Source: Ficedula albicollis (Eukaryota > Chordata > Aves > Passeriformes > Muscicapidae). From it: a DNA stretch of 64,000 bases. Positions 54,047-64,000 of the stretch are shown here, in pieces. Both the position numbers and the translations under genes were made by a program. The notes beneath the pieces were generated by a model, which was not told the DNA's origin, searched no databases, and saw only the letters and a program-made list of their open reading frames with translations. Location: contig NC_021681.1 of assembly GCF_000247815.1 (NCBI RefSeq), forward strand, positions 22,343,789 through 22,407,788, written 5' to 3'. Each line of letters opens with the position of its first letter. The stretch's first letter is position 1.

Positions 54047-54325
54047 CTCAGCATCCCCCGGCCCGGCCCGGCGCGGCCCCGTGTTTACGGGGCACTCCGC
54101 GGCGGGGAGGAGGCGGGGGCGGCGGAGCTGACGGCGCGGGATTGATTGGAAACGGGGAAAACGGAGTGACAGGAGGGATCCCGGTGGCCTGAGCGAAGCG
54201 ACAGCTCTCGCTACAGGTGACCGCACGGAACACGCCGCGGGAAGGTCGGGACGCTGCGGGAGGGGGACAACGAGGGGGACAGAATGCGAACAGAAGGGAA
54301 AGAGCGAGGGAGGCGGGAGCGGGCG

Positions 54326-54475
54326 GGTGATACCCGCGGGGCCGGTGACACTCGGGGGCCGGTGACACTCGGGACCGGTGACAGTCGGGGGTCGGTGACA
54401 CTCGGGACCGGTGACACTTGGGACCGGTGACACTCGGGGGTCGGTGACACTCGCCGGTGACACCCGGGCCGGTCA
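54326..54475. repeat. GC-rich minisatellite, 16-17-bp unit GGTGACACTCGGGACC, about ten copies
   Basis: GGTGA/GGTCA unit starts fall at 54326, 54344, 54361, 54377, 54394, 54410, 54426, 54443, 54456 and 54471. The units alternate between ...CTCGGGACC and ...CTCGGGGGTC endings. The array lies inside the CpG island about 110 bp after the candidate first-exon donor. On the - strand it reads as Ser/Pro/Val repeats, but the uneven unit length (13-18 bp) argues against coding. Confidence 0.9.
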
Positions 54476-54680
54476 CGCGTGCGGCGGCGGGCGCTGTCCG
54501 CGGTGCTGAAGCCCCGCCGGGACCCCGCCGGTCCCCGCACCCGGACCCGGTTACGGCTCCGTCCTCCCCCCGGCGCCGGCAAAACTCCCAGCGACTTGGA
54601 GGCCGGTAATGGAGTTGGCTTCCTCTTTACGTCACCCCGACTCGGTGCTGTTTGTTGATTCCACACGGGTATTTTGGAGC

Positions 54681-57600
54681 CGCCTGGCCGCCCGGCGAGG
54701 TGCGCTCCAGCAGCACTGTGGAAAAGCCAAATCTCTGCTCTCACAACTGCTCTGCAGCCCGGGTTTTGTGGCGTATTAAATGATGGGTTATACAGATCGA
54801 CTTAGTGCCCTCCTGTCACAGGCTGTGCTGAGAGTGCTCTAACACAGAAAGCGGCACTGGCTCTGGAGAGGAGCGGGAAGCCGTGTCTGGCTGACCTCGG
54901 AGAAGATTTTTGTTTCAAAAGAGCCATGTCTGATTTAATCTAGCCTATTAAGTAATTAATTCTCCCAGTAGTCCCTGAGAAGCAGGCAAATACATTTTAG
55001 CATGCCAAGGCATTTGTTTAACTGCCCAAAAACTGTCATGAGACTGAAAGTCTGATTGCTAAAGATATTTACATGTGTTTGTTTTATCGGTACACATTGC
55101 TAAGGCATGTGATTTAGCAGAGTTGAAAAACATATGGTAAATAAACAAAAACCCTCAAACAAGCCAAAAGCAACACTAGAGAGAAAAGTTACCTAGATTA
55201 AACTCAGTATCTGTTCTTAAAATGTATTGCTCCATGGGAAGTCTCTGTTGCATGAGGACAGAGAATTAGGGAGTCTTGCAGAGGTCCAAGGTCTGATTTC
55301 CCATTTTCCTCTATTAAAGGTGGTAAAAATTTCCAACAAAAGAGTTCCTGATGAGTAGTAAATAGTGTAAACAAAGAATCTTGGGCCCTCTTGACATTAA
55401 CTCAAATGTGCAGTACATATCTGAGAAGACAGCATGGATGCAATAGCTGTGATAAAACAAGTAGTTGAACAAGAACAAGGGAAAAAAAGGCTTATTTAGT
55501 TGCTCTTCAGTAAGTGGAGATGTAGGAAGGAAATTTTACCTCAACCCTTGAAAACAGACTGCTAGAGTACAGCAGACATCAACAAAAATGACAACAGAAT
55601 TGGAAGTAAGGAAAAAAAAAAGGAAAGGAAAGCCAAAGCCTGTCAAGGACTGGAGAAAGGCTCTTACATAGGAGGAATTACAGTACCTGAGAATTCACTT
55701 CATTAAAAAGCAGGGTGGGAGGTGATGTGAATCCTTGAATCTGAGAGCCTCTACAGAAAGAAATTGCCAGGCACTGAGTTATTCCTCTCTCTGCCAAAGA
55801 GAGGCACAACATGAACAAGTGTTGAGATGCTAAAGCCAAAACATTCCAATCTAAGGGAGGGATCACATTTTTGAACAGCAGAGTGCTGATGACCTGATGA
55901 AGGAGCCATCAGAAAACATGCTGGATTCTCCATCTATTTATGTCCTCCCAAAATATGCAACCTAGCCAAAGCAAGTCCTTGGGCTCCCTGCAGGAGTAAT
56001 TGCCTGGAAACTAATGGCCTGAGACTCAGACAGAATTAACTCTCAGGACTTTATGGCACCTTTGGTCCTTAATTCCCCAATTAAGGCACAGAGATGTTAC
56101 AATTTTACTTCCAGGTGCCCCAGCCACCCCTCTAGATAAGTACAACCCCTCCAGTGGGTGGGATTTTTAGCCACATGCCAAGAGAACAAATGAATGACCA
56201 CCTTCTATTCTGAATCCTCCAATTTTCCAACTGGTTTCACTAATTAACTCTCTCCCACAAGAATCTCTTTCTTTGTGCATGTTGCAGTAAAGGGAAGCAT
56301 TTTAAAACACAAATCATTCTCCTCAGGGAGTTATTCATGACTCTCAAGTCAAGACATATCTTATCCTTCTCTAATTTTTTTCGGATTATACGAAAATGAT
56401 GGAAATTCATTCTTTGTGTAACTTCAGAGTCTCAGATGGGATCATATCAGAAAGGATTCCAGCCAAAATCATTTTAAAGGATATATTCGTAGGCTGATTT
56501 GACACTACTTCTTTCTGAAGACAGTCTGTTTTCTGAGTTCTGAAATCACGCACATATAATAAAATTTCTTCCACGTTCCCTTAAAGGCAACAGGAGATTT
56601 TTCTAGAAAATTCACTGAGAACAGGAAAGCCTCCTAATGGCTAAATTAATGTTTTTTTCTCTGAAACGCTGCAACATTCAAGCAAATAGGACGGCAAAAG
56701 CTTACACAAACATAAACACAATCTTGGGCTTCTCATGAAGCCAAGCAAAAAAAGAGGATAACAGAGTAGTCTGCAATTGACTTCTTAATCCCCAAATAAT
56801 CAAAACTTTTCTTTCAGAGCACCTGAGCTATTAAAATCATCATAATGCTTAAGCAACATATTGTTGTTTGGATTATTAAGACATTTTAAAAAGCAAATAC
56901 ATCTTCAGCTCTGTGTGGCAGTGGGATCTGTATGTCATACAAAAACAACATTAGCAGGGGGCAGCATCTGTGACTCTCACATTAATTAAAAAAAAAATTT
57001 GAATCCCCAAATCACCCCCAGATTTGTGCCCTCTATTATATATAAAACCATGGTTGGGTCTGAGCATGTCAGTCTGTGAGAGGCAATAGATCTAGGTATG
57101 CAAAATATTCAGAGCCCAGAAATAGAGCAGGCATTTTTCAGCTACTTCCTACGGATATGAAAACCTGGCCAGAGTGTCACCTCAGTCCAGGGTGAGCCTG
57201 CTGAACTCATTAAACCACCCACATGTAAACGGGAGCAGACTCAGATCCACAGAGATTCCTAAGACGTTTTTCATTTACAAGGAATTAGACGTAGCTAAGC
57301 TGTGGTTGTCAACGGGAAAATGCCAACACTGAAAGAACTGGAAACTGTAATTTTTCTCTTGTATATTGAGAAAAATTCTCTTGAGTTTTCTTGGCTCATT
57401 GAATAGCAGTCCTGCTTCCAGACCATGAAGTCATCTTCACAGAACTGGGTGCTCTGGCCAGCATTTATGCTCCCACCACAGCCCATCCCTTGCTGTCACC
57501 AGGCTGGAACACCTCTAAGAGAAAACTATTTTTTCCCACAATAAAACTGTCAGAGCAAAGCCCAGGCACTTATGAAACAAAGCCAGTGAGGTGGAGCCAC

Positions 57601-60505
57601 ACAGCACATGACTCTATTGTTTCTGTTCCTCTGCACAGGCACTGTATCAATAATTCATTGGAAGTCATGATACCATAAATTAAATCTCCCTGGCAGGTGA
57701 ACAGAAGAGCTTTTCCAGCACCACATCCTAATTCTGAGAGGACAGGATCAAAGTGGCTTGTTGCCTACAGGGAAATGGGTTTCTGTTGCCATGCTACAGC
57801 TGACTATGGGTGTATCTGTGTCAAAACTTTAGTAAACATCTATAAAACCACACATGTGGGCTCAGGGCAGCCCCTCTCAGCAGCCATTGGCTCTTTTTTG
57901 TTGGTGAGCATGATCTCAGTTAGAGGTTTGGCCCATTCCTCCTGCACATCCTCAGCTCCCTGAGTGTGGCTGAGTCTTCCTCATCAAAGTTTATTTTAAG
58001 CTGAGGATGCAGGCGCCCCTTTGTGCATCACTTCCACACCTGGGCACATTCCCCCTGCAGCTGCATAACTAAAACTTAGATTTAAATGTGTGCCTGAGCA
58101 TGATTGAACTAGGTCTTAGTGATGGACCTGTTGAGCTGTGCTAGATGAGCCTCATGGTGCTCAGCAATGCCAGAGTGGCTCCAGGTAGGATTTGGGCACC
58201 CTGGTCTGGTAGTGAAGGGAACATCTGCCTCTCCTGGCTGACCTTCCCTCCCAGGTGGGAGCAGGCAGGAAGCACTGGGCACAGGTCTCAGAACACTCCA
58301 GCCCTGGAGCAACACATTTTGGAAGCATCTGGATTCTCCAGAGCCTTGCCTAAGACACCTGGGCACCAGCAGGTGTGTTCCACTCATTAAACAACCAGCT
58401 GGGAAGCAACAGGGACTGGGAGATGTGCAATTAATAACCAGGGTGACCATCTCTGCTCCAAGTAAATTAAGACAGAAAGAAGCAATATGTCAAGTTCCTT
58501 TGGCTGGGAGCTCTGGCACGAACAGGAACTACAGCAGTAATATTTCAGCAGCTCTTCTCTTACTCCTGTGCAGGCACACCAGTGGAATGATGTGCCAGGC
58601 AGGGCAGCACACCGTGGGGACACTACTGACTGTAGCTGGGAGATAAAATCTCAGGGAAAAAGGTTGGATTTTGGGGTCTTGCCACTGAGGGAGGCTGAGA
58701 GCAAGGATGCAATTAGCTACTTGAAGTAATCATGTTGGCTCACACTGATTCCCTTGCTACGCGAGGACATCTCTGGGCAGTGTGTGTGCATCGCTCAGGA
58801 ATATTAGAATACTCTAACTTTCATGCTATTATCAGTCTTAAAAATCACATAATTCTTCATTTAATTCTGCTTTTCTAGTATCATCCTAGAGACTGATTTA
58901 GTGTTAGATGTGAGTTTGTAACTCACTGGGAAACATCAAAAAGCCCTCCTGCTACAGCACCAGGTATTGCTCACACAACACATCACTTAGCTGTTGCAGT
59001 GCCTTTACCTGACTGATGATGATAAATTACTAAACACATGAACTCTACTCTAAATCATCATCTTTGATCCACTTGTGATCACATTACTCACATAACTGCT
59101 TGTGCTGAAACGCAGCAGAATTACTCATGTAAGGCAAGGGTTTTTGTCCTAGTGAATAAGAAGAATAAGTGGCAAATTGTAATAAAAACAGCAGGAGCTG
59201 CTATTCACTTCCTTGGAAGTGCATTGAACCTACCTCAGGCTTCTGTTGAGGAATTTAGAGACCAGCCAAATTCCCCCCAGCTCAAGGCTCCTATTTGCAT
59301 ATGCAAAAAGCTCCCATTAATTTGCATACGCTACTACAGCTTCTTCTGGAACCTTTAGTAGGTTTGGGATTGAAGAGCGTGTTTTTCCAGCTCCTTCTGA
59401 GAAAAGCAGTTGTTTGAAAGTCTCTCCTGCATTAATTAGCTGATAGCCAAAATAGCGGAAGTGGGGCAGCGAGGCATAATCAATTACATTTGTATAACTG
59501 CTGATGGAACACGATAAGTAATTAATGAGGCCATGTGCACATACAAAAGATAAATGCATTTGAAACTCGGCAAGAGCTGAGAGGTGTTTGTAAGCTTGAT
59601 GTGCTTACTGTGTAAAAGGCCAGTTCAGACTCCTACTGAATCATTAAAGAAAGGTGGAAAGACTGCTGGTGAGTGAGAGTCAGCACTGAGAGGAAAAAGC
59701 CCAGCAATTTCTTAGTGGGGAATAAAGGAATCTCTGCAAAACCAACAATCTTCAAAATAAAACTAGGGGTTTAAAAATAGTGGATTTTCAGGTCCTGTAT
59801 TTGATATACAGACGAATTTTTTCCTGCTCTGTATGATGAAGCCTTAGTGTTAAATCAGTTCTTTACTGAAGGATTTGTGTTTTCGTCACTGGGTTCAAAA
59901 TGCTACCCAGAAATGAAATAAGTTGTCATAATGATGTATCAGCCAGACTCTCGCAAGAGTAAAAATCCATTTTGTTTAGAGAGCCTCACACATTAATAAA
60001 TAACCCATTCTGTGAATTATGTCAAATGAAAAAAGCTCTCCTGTCTGGCCTGCAGCAAACCATAATGACTTTCATTCTGAGATGTAAAAGTATGGATCCA
60101 CTGAGGAAAGAAAAAGAAAACACAGCCCAGTAATTACAGAGATTTCCTCTTGTGTGTTGTTAAAGCAAAGACAGTTTTTAAAGGAGTATAATTCTAGAAG
60201 AAACTGTCTGATAGCCCAGGTCTACAGTTTCAGTGATACAAAGGCAGCTGTTGCCCGTTCCCGTGTGAGATTGGGTACAGAAAATGTGTTATCTCATCAA
60301 AGTGCTAATTACTGAAAGTAAAACCTACTACCCAAAACCAGGGAAAAGCTCAGTCACAGACCCAAGGCTGCAGCCATCCCACTGCTGCTGGCAGTTGTAC
60401 TGTGAGAGGAATCTATGCCCAGCACTGCAAATGGGCAACTCACTGTATTCCAGAAAAATCAGATTACGCTTCTCCTCTTGTGACAGCTCAGGGTCTGGAA
60501 CTGCT
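54681..60505. other. non-coding, no exon seen; possibly intron 1 of the gene starting at the 54-kb island
   Basis: About 5.8 kb of AT-rich DNA without a supportable exon, RNA gene or CR1 copy. If the CpG island starts a + strand gene, this would be its first intron. 58800-58880 and 59280-59570 have the look of conserved non-coding DNA. Confidence 0.4.
59280..59570. promoter_or_regulatory. octamer and homeobox motif cluster, candidate enhancer
   Basis: The palindrome TTTGCATATGCAAA at 59294-59307 joins two POU octamer halves, and ATTAATTTGCAT follows at 59317-59327. Further right lie GCATTAATTAGCTGATAG (about 59428-59446), CAATTACATTTG and AAGTAATTAATGAGG (about 59515-59530). Such density of POU and homeodomain sites is typical of developmental or neural enhancers. 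The function is inferred from motifs only. Confidence 0.35.
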
Positions 60506-60626
60506 ACTCCCAAAAACCGAGGCTGCAGAAGGATGTGTCAGCATATTTGAAAGGCCAGGTTGGATGACTCCCAAAAACCGAGGCTGCAGAAGGATGTGCC
60601 AGCATATTTGCAAGGCCAGGTTGGAT
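60506..60626. repeat. 61-bp tandem duplication spanning a CR1 boundary
   Basis: Copies start at 60506 and 60567 with ACTCCCAAAAACCGAGGCTG and end with GGCCAGGTTGGAT. Differences are few (GTGTCAGC/GTGCCAGC, TTTGAAAGG/TTTGCAAGG). Because the last 15 bp of each copy are CR1 sequence, the duplication happened after the CR1 insertion. Confidence 0.9.
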
Positions 60627-60742
60627 TGAGCCCTGGGCAATCTGGTCTAGTGGAAGGTGTCCCTGCACATGGCAGGTTGGGTTGGAATGAGATGATCTTT
60701 AGGATTCTGTCCAACACAAACCATTCTATGAATCTATGAGTC
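60612..60742 (+). mobile_element. CR1 LINE 3' end
   Basis: AAGGCCAGGTTGGATTGAGC, AATCTGGTCTAGTGGAAGGT, GTCCCTGCACATGGCAGGTT, GGAATGAGATGATCTTTAGG and the terminus ACCATTCTATGAATCTATGA match the CR1 tail. The first 15 bp are also duplicated upstream by the 61-bp duplication. Confidence 0.9.
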
Positions 60743-62740
60743 CATGTGAGACAAATCTGTGTTCCTGGGCATCTCTCCCATGGTGTTTAAAATGCCTGAA
60801 CCTCAGAGGTCAGTACATTAGTCCTTAAAAACCTGAGCACCCAGACCTGTGAGCCCAAACTTCTTTTAGGTGTTTCATGTGTTCAACATCGCTGTGGTTT
60901 GTGACTGCAGAAAGGTGGGGAAGGCTGTACTTGAAGAATTGGTATCAGTATCTACACTTGGAATGCAAAATCAGCACCACAAATGAGCATTTGAAAGTGC
61001 ACAGAGCCTCTAGGGCCCTTCTGCAGATGAGCAGTGCAGGTACAAAACCAATATTGACTTCAACAAGGCACGTCTAGGGGACCATTAATCATTTTTACCC
61101 TTGTTTCTCATCTGCTTAGAAAACCCAGATAGATTAACCACCGTGCACTTCTTTAAGGCAGTGAATTTCTTCATTTTACTGGTGGAGCAACAAATTTTAC
61201 TAATTTCATGTGGTTTCACTGTTCTCCTAGAGGGAGCCTGTCAGAACAGCTCCAGAATGTTCCTGGTTCCCCATCCCCTGCTCAGCTCATCCATCCATTG
61301 ATTTGCCATTTCCCTGCACTGTTGCAGTTTTTAAGGCTTTTACCTTCCTACCTCAAGCCCTTTTTGAAAATGTGCAAATTGATTATACCTCTTTCTCTGT
61401 AGTTCTCTTATTTATTTTTTTTTTTTTCCTTTCTGGTGGTTAAATAGCTTTGTTGCAAACCCAAACAGAGCACTTCATGCATGTTGCATTATTTACAGCT
61501 CAGCACGCACAGACTCTTGTATCTGTCGTACCCTGCATCCCTTCCTACACTCTTCTGCACCGTGGGAATGATTGGTTCCCATGCAAAAAGGGCAGAAAAC
61601 AAGTGGAAAACCAAAATGCCAGACGCTGGACAGGGGCAGGTGGATTTACCAAGGTGAGGGATGTGTGTGAGCATTTCCAAAAGGAACATTTGGGCTTCCA
61701 TCCCATTCAGGCTGTAAGAACTCTAGGTGCTCCACATGCATATGCTCCATGTGCATCCAGCCCCTAGGAAGGAGGAAAACTGCTCCTTTCAATCCCTGAG
61801 CTGTTTCTCACTATCCTGGTGCTCCAGAGCACCCCAAGGGAGCCTGGACCCTGCTTGTGAAGTTGGCATGTAATTAATCCTGGCAAAGTTTAGAACAGCT
61901 CAGTATCAAGGGATCTGCTGGCCTTCCCTGTGGCATGCTCCAATTTCACCTCTGAATGTGTCACCTCATCTCCCACCTCACCCAGGCAGGAAGATGAGCC
62001 CTCAGCTACCAAAACCTTCTCGTTGCTCGCCTGCATGGGCACAGATAAGTGCTCAAATATTGATTTGCTATTTACTTAGGAAAAGGGAAATACCAGCTGC
62101 AAGACACAAAGAAGCTTTAACATCACTCTCCTCCTTCCCTCTGCCTTTTCCCTGATTATCCAGGCAGTCCAGTCTCTCCCCAGCAAGGACAGCAGCTAAA
62201 CCATCACACTGTATCCCCCCTGAAGGCTGGAAAGAGGAAGAAAGGTTATCTCTATGTACATGCTAATTATATCACTGGATTACACATTTATGCTCTTCTA
62301 ATACTTGCACTATAGACTAGAATACAAAGTTTATGAATTCCTGGGGGCTGCCTCTGGGTGCCTTATGTCCTTGGTCAAATTAAACATTTCCTCTTTTATT
62401 TTGCTTGTTTATCAAAAGAAGATAACGATGTTTGGCCATTTTACAGCAGTGCTAACACTGCCAAGGTGTTCAGTGTAAATTTGATGGAAGTATCATAAAA
62501 AAGTGCTGTTCAACCTCTTCCCTTCCATTTTGCCATGAAGACACACAGAAAATATCCCGGTTTTTAGTTGATGCACAGAGAAAGTTGATCTTATATCTGA
62601 AGTGTTATCAGTGGTTTAATTTAGCGACTACTGCAGTTTAAATTAAACACAGCTCCATTCAAACTGCTCAAGCAGAGGTAAAAATGGAAAGATTAAAAAT
62701 AAGAAAAGCCCAAAATTACCAGCCAAGGCACGGGGCCAGA
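60743..62740. other. non-coding, no gene seen
   Basis: Contains a short T run near 61416-61427. No exon, RNA gene or transposon was recognised. Confidence 0.4.
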
Positions 62741-63060
62741 TTGCTGAAGCCGGACCCACGTGCACGTCGGGACCGGCAGGGACCAGCCCTCGCTCTCGGC
62801 TCTGTGCCTGGCTTTTAAATCGCTTTAAGGAGGGCTGATGATGGAGACAGAGCCAGCTTTTACAGTGGGATAAACGCTGTAAAAACAAGCGCATAAAGCT
62901 CCAAATCGAATGGCACTGGCAATGAAAACATTCGGGCGGCGAGCAGCCCCGGCAGAAGCGTTCGCATCCCTGAGCTCACATCCCTGAGCTCGCATCCCTG
63001 CGCGCTCCCGCCTGACGTCAGCCCTGGGATAAATCCTGTGCCTCTCCAAAATAACCCCCC
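62741..63060. promoter_or_regulatory. CpG-enriched segment with CRE and E-box, candidate promoter or enhancer
   Basis: CpG words cluster at 62750-63010. A canonical E-box CACGTG lies at 62757-62762 and a perfect palindromic CRE TGACGTCA at 63013-63020. A TATA-like GATAAAT follows at 63028-63034, which would place a + strand start near 63058. A 15-bp unit (CATCCCTGAGCTC) is repeated about three times at 62965-63000. No coding sequence follows that I recognise, so enhancer and alternative promoter are both open. Confidence 0.4.
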
Positions 63061-64000
63061 CACCGCCACCGAGCTCACAGTTAAAGGGAAAAGATAACAG
63101 GGAGCTCAGCCTAGCACGTTTGCTTCTCTTCCTCTCGTTCTTTTTCTGGGATTGCAGCGGGGTTTGCTGCCTGGAGCTGCCTTTTCCATCATCTCGAGCT
63201 ACCTCCAGCATCCTTTTGAGCCTTTGGGGCTCTGTTTGATGCTCGGCACACAGTCCCTACTGGGGAGGGGCTGAGGGCTGATGTTTCTGCACATAAACAC
63301 CAGAATTAATATTTCTGGGGTCCACAGCAGGCACTGCCTTGGGGGTTGATAGGAACCGGCTTCAATCCCAGATTTCTGAAGCACAGCTCCCCTGGGCAAA
63401 GAGAAAGGGACTTTCCCCCTGAAAACCTCTGCAGCAAAGCAGGCACTGGTGTCCTGCATGCCATGGCCAGATCCATGCTGATCCAGCTGCTGGAGGCATC
63501 AGCAGTCTTTCCTCTGCAGTAATTACTCTGTGAGCAGTGGAAAACCAGGGAAAACCCAACCTTTTCCTCTTAATGAGTGCCCCTGCCTGGCTTTCCATCA
63601 ATACAACAACAGGAGTTCTCTTTGTTCCATTTACCACCATTGAGATTCTGCTCCTTGTTGCATCCCAGCAGATTTTAACAGAGATCTTTGCTCATGGATA
63701 CCCCTACAGACTTCTGGACAGAGGGGAGTCATTAACAGAAAAATTGAAAGCCATCCCAAGGCACAGGTGTGGTTTGGGGACAATTTTCTGGAGAAGCTGG
63801 AGCTATGGGGAGTGGTGAGGATGGGAGATGCTGGGGGCACTGTGCTCATCTCCCCAGCAAAATGAGTTTTACATGAGGAATAATTCAGCATCAACCCAGA
63901 CACTAAGGAAGATCCATGCCTGCAAACACCTATGCCTCTCCTTCTGGCTTGATTGCAGTTTAGTCAATTTACCCTGATGAAGAGGAGTGTTTTGGTACAA
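63061..64000. other. non-coding, no gene seen
   Basis: No known coding exon could be found; frames of about 90 codons on both strands (63537-63903) overlap each other and carry no recognised domain. No repeat was recognised. Confidence 0.4.

Noticed and set aside
58180..58225. Possible CR1 fragment (CACCCTGGTCTGGTAGTGAA)
   Set aside because: Match is short and not followed by other CR1 segments in order.

Overview
The window looks like avian nuclear DNA. It contains many short, degraded CR1 LINE fragments with the bird/reptile-type 3' end (an ATTCTGTGATTCTATG-like terminus), otherwise few repeats, vertebrate GT-AG gene structure, and CpG islands in AT-rich surroundings. Only one protein-coding exon can be proven. 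It is the last exon of RPL22L1 (ribosomal protein eL22-like 1) on the + strand at 4503-4647, followed by a poly(A) signal at 4722-4727. The paralogue is set by residues typical of RPL22L1 rather than RPL22 (ASDKET and QISQDE, not ANSKES and QINQDE). The species cannot be named from sequence alone; the style of the CR1 copies fits a songbird-like bird, but that is an impression.

Layout: 1-1066 is AT-rich with no gene seen. 1067-1748 is a CpG island with a GC box, a pyrimidine (TOP-like) tract and a YY1 motif, so it is very probably the RPL22L1 promoter. 1749-3744 is an unbroken run of 1996 C, lying exactly where RPL22L1 exons 1-3 should be. 3745-4502 is the remaining part of the last intron. 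From 4746 to about 53000 there is no supportable gene: this is a 48-kb non-coding stretch with CR1 scraps, several young tandem duplications, a G-rich minisatellite and possible enhancers. 53020-54680 is a second CpG island, interrupted by a 775-nt C run and followed by a 16-17-bp GC-rich minisatellite. It is probably the promoter and first exon of the next gene. By mammalian gene order (RPL22L1 then SLC7A14 in the same orientation) SLC7A14 is a candidate, but no SLC7A14 coding sequence is visible. 54681-64000 is again non-coding, with an octamer/homeobox-motif cluster near 59.3 kb and a CpG-enriched segment carrying a perfect CRE near 63 kb.

The most striking signal is a set of five poly-C blocks (29, 1996, 780, 19 and 775 nt), all C on the + strand. 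At three of them the sequence just left of the block is repeated just right of it, with a shared stretch of about 21-22 nt. That is what unmerged contig overlaps or gap edges joined by no-signal (poly-G) sequence would look like. I regard these as assembly artefacts, not biology, but they matter because they erase RPL22L1 exons 1-3 and part of a second promoter. The very long proline-only and glycine-only reading frames are translations of these blocks, not genes. I did not find convincing evidence of a new biological system.
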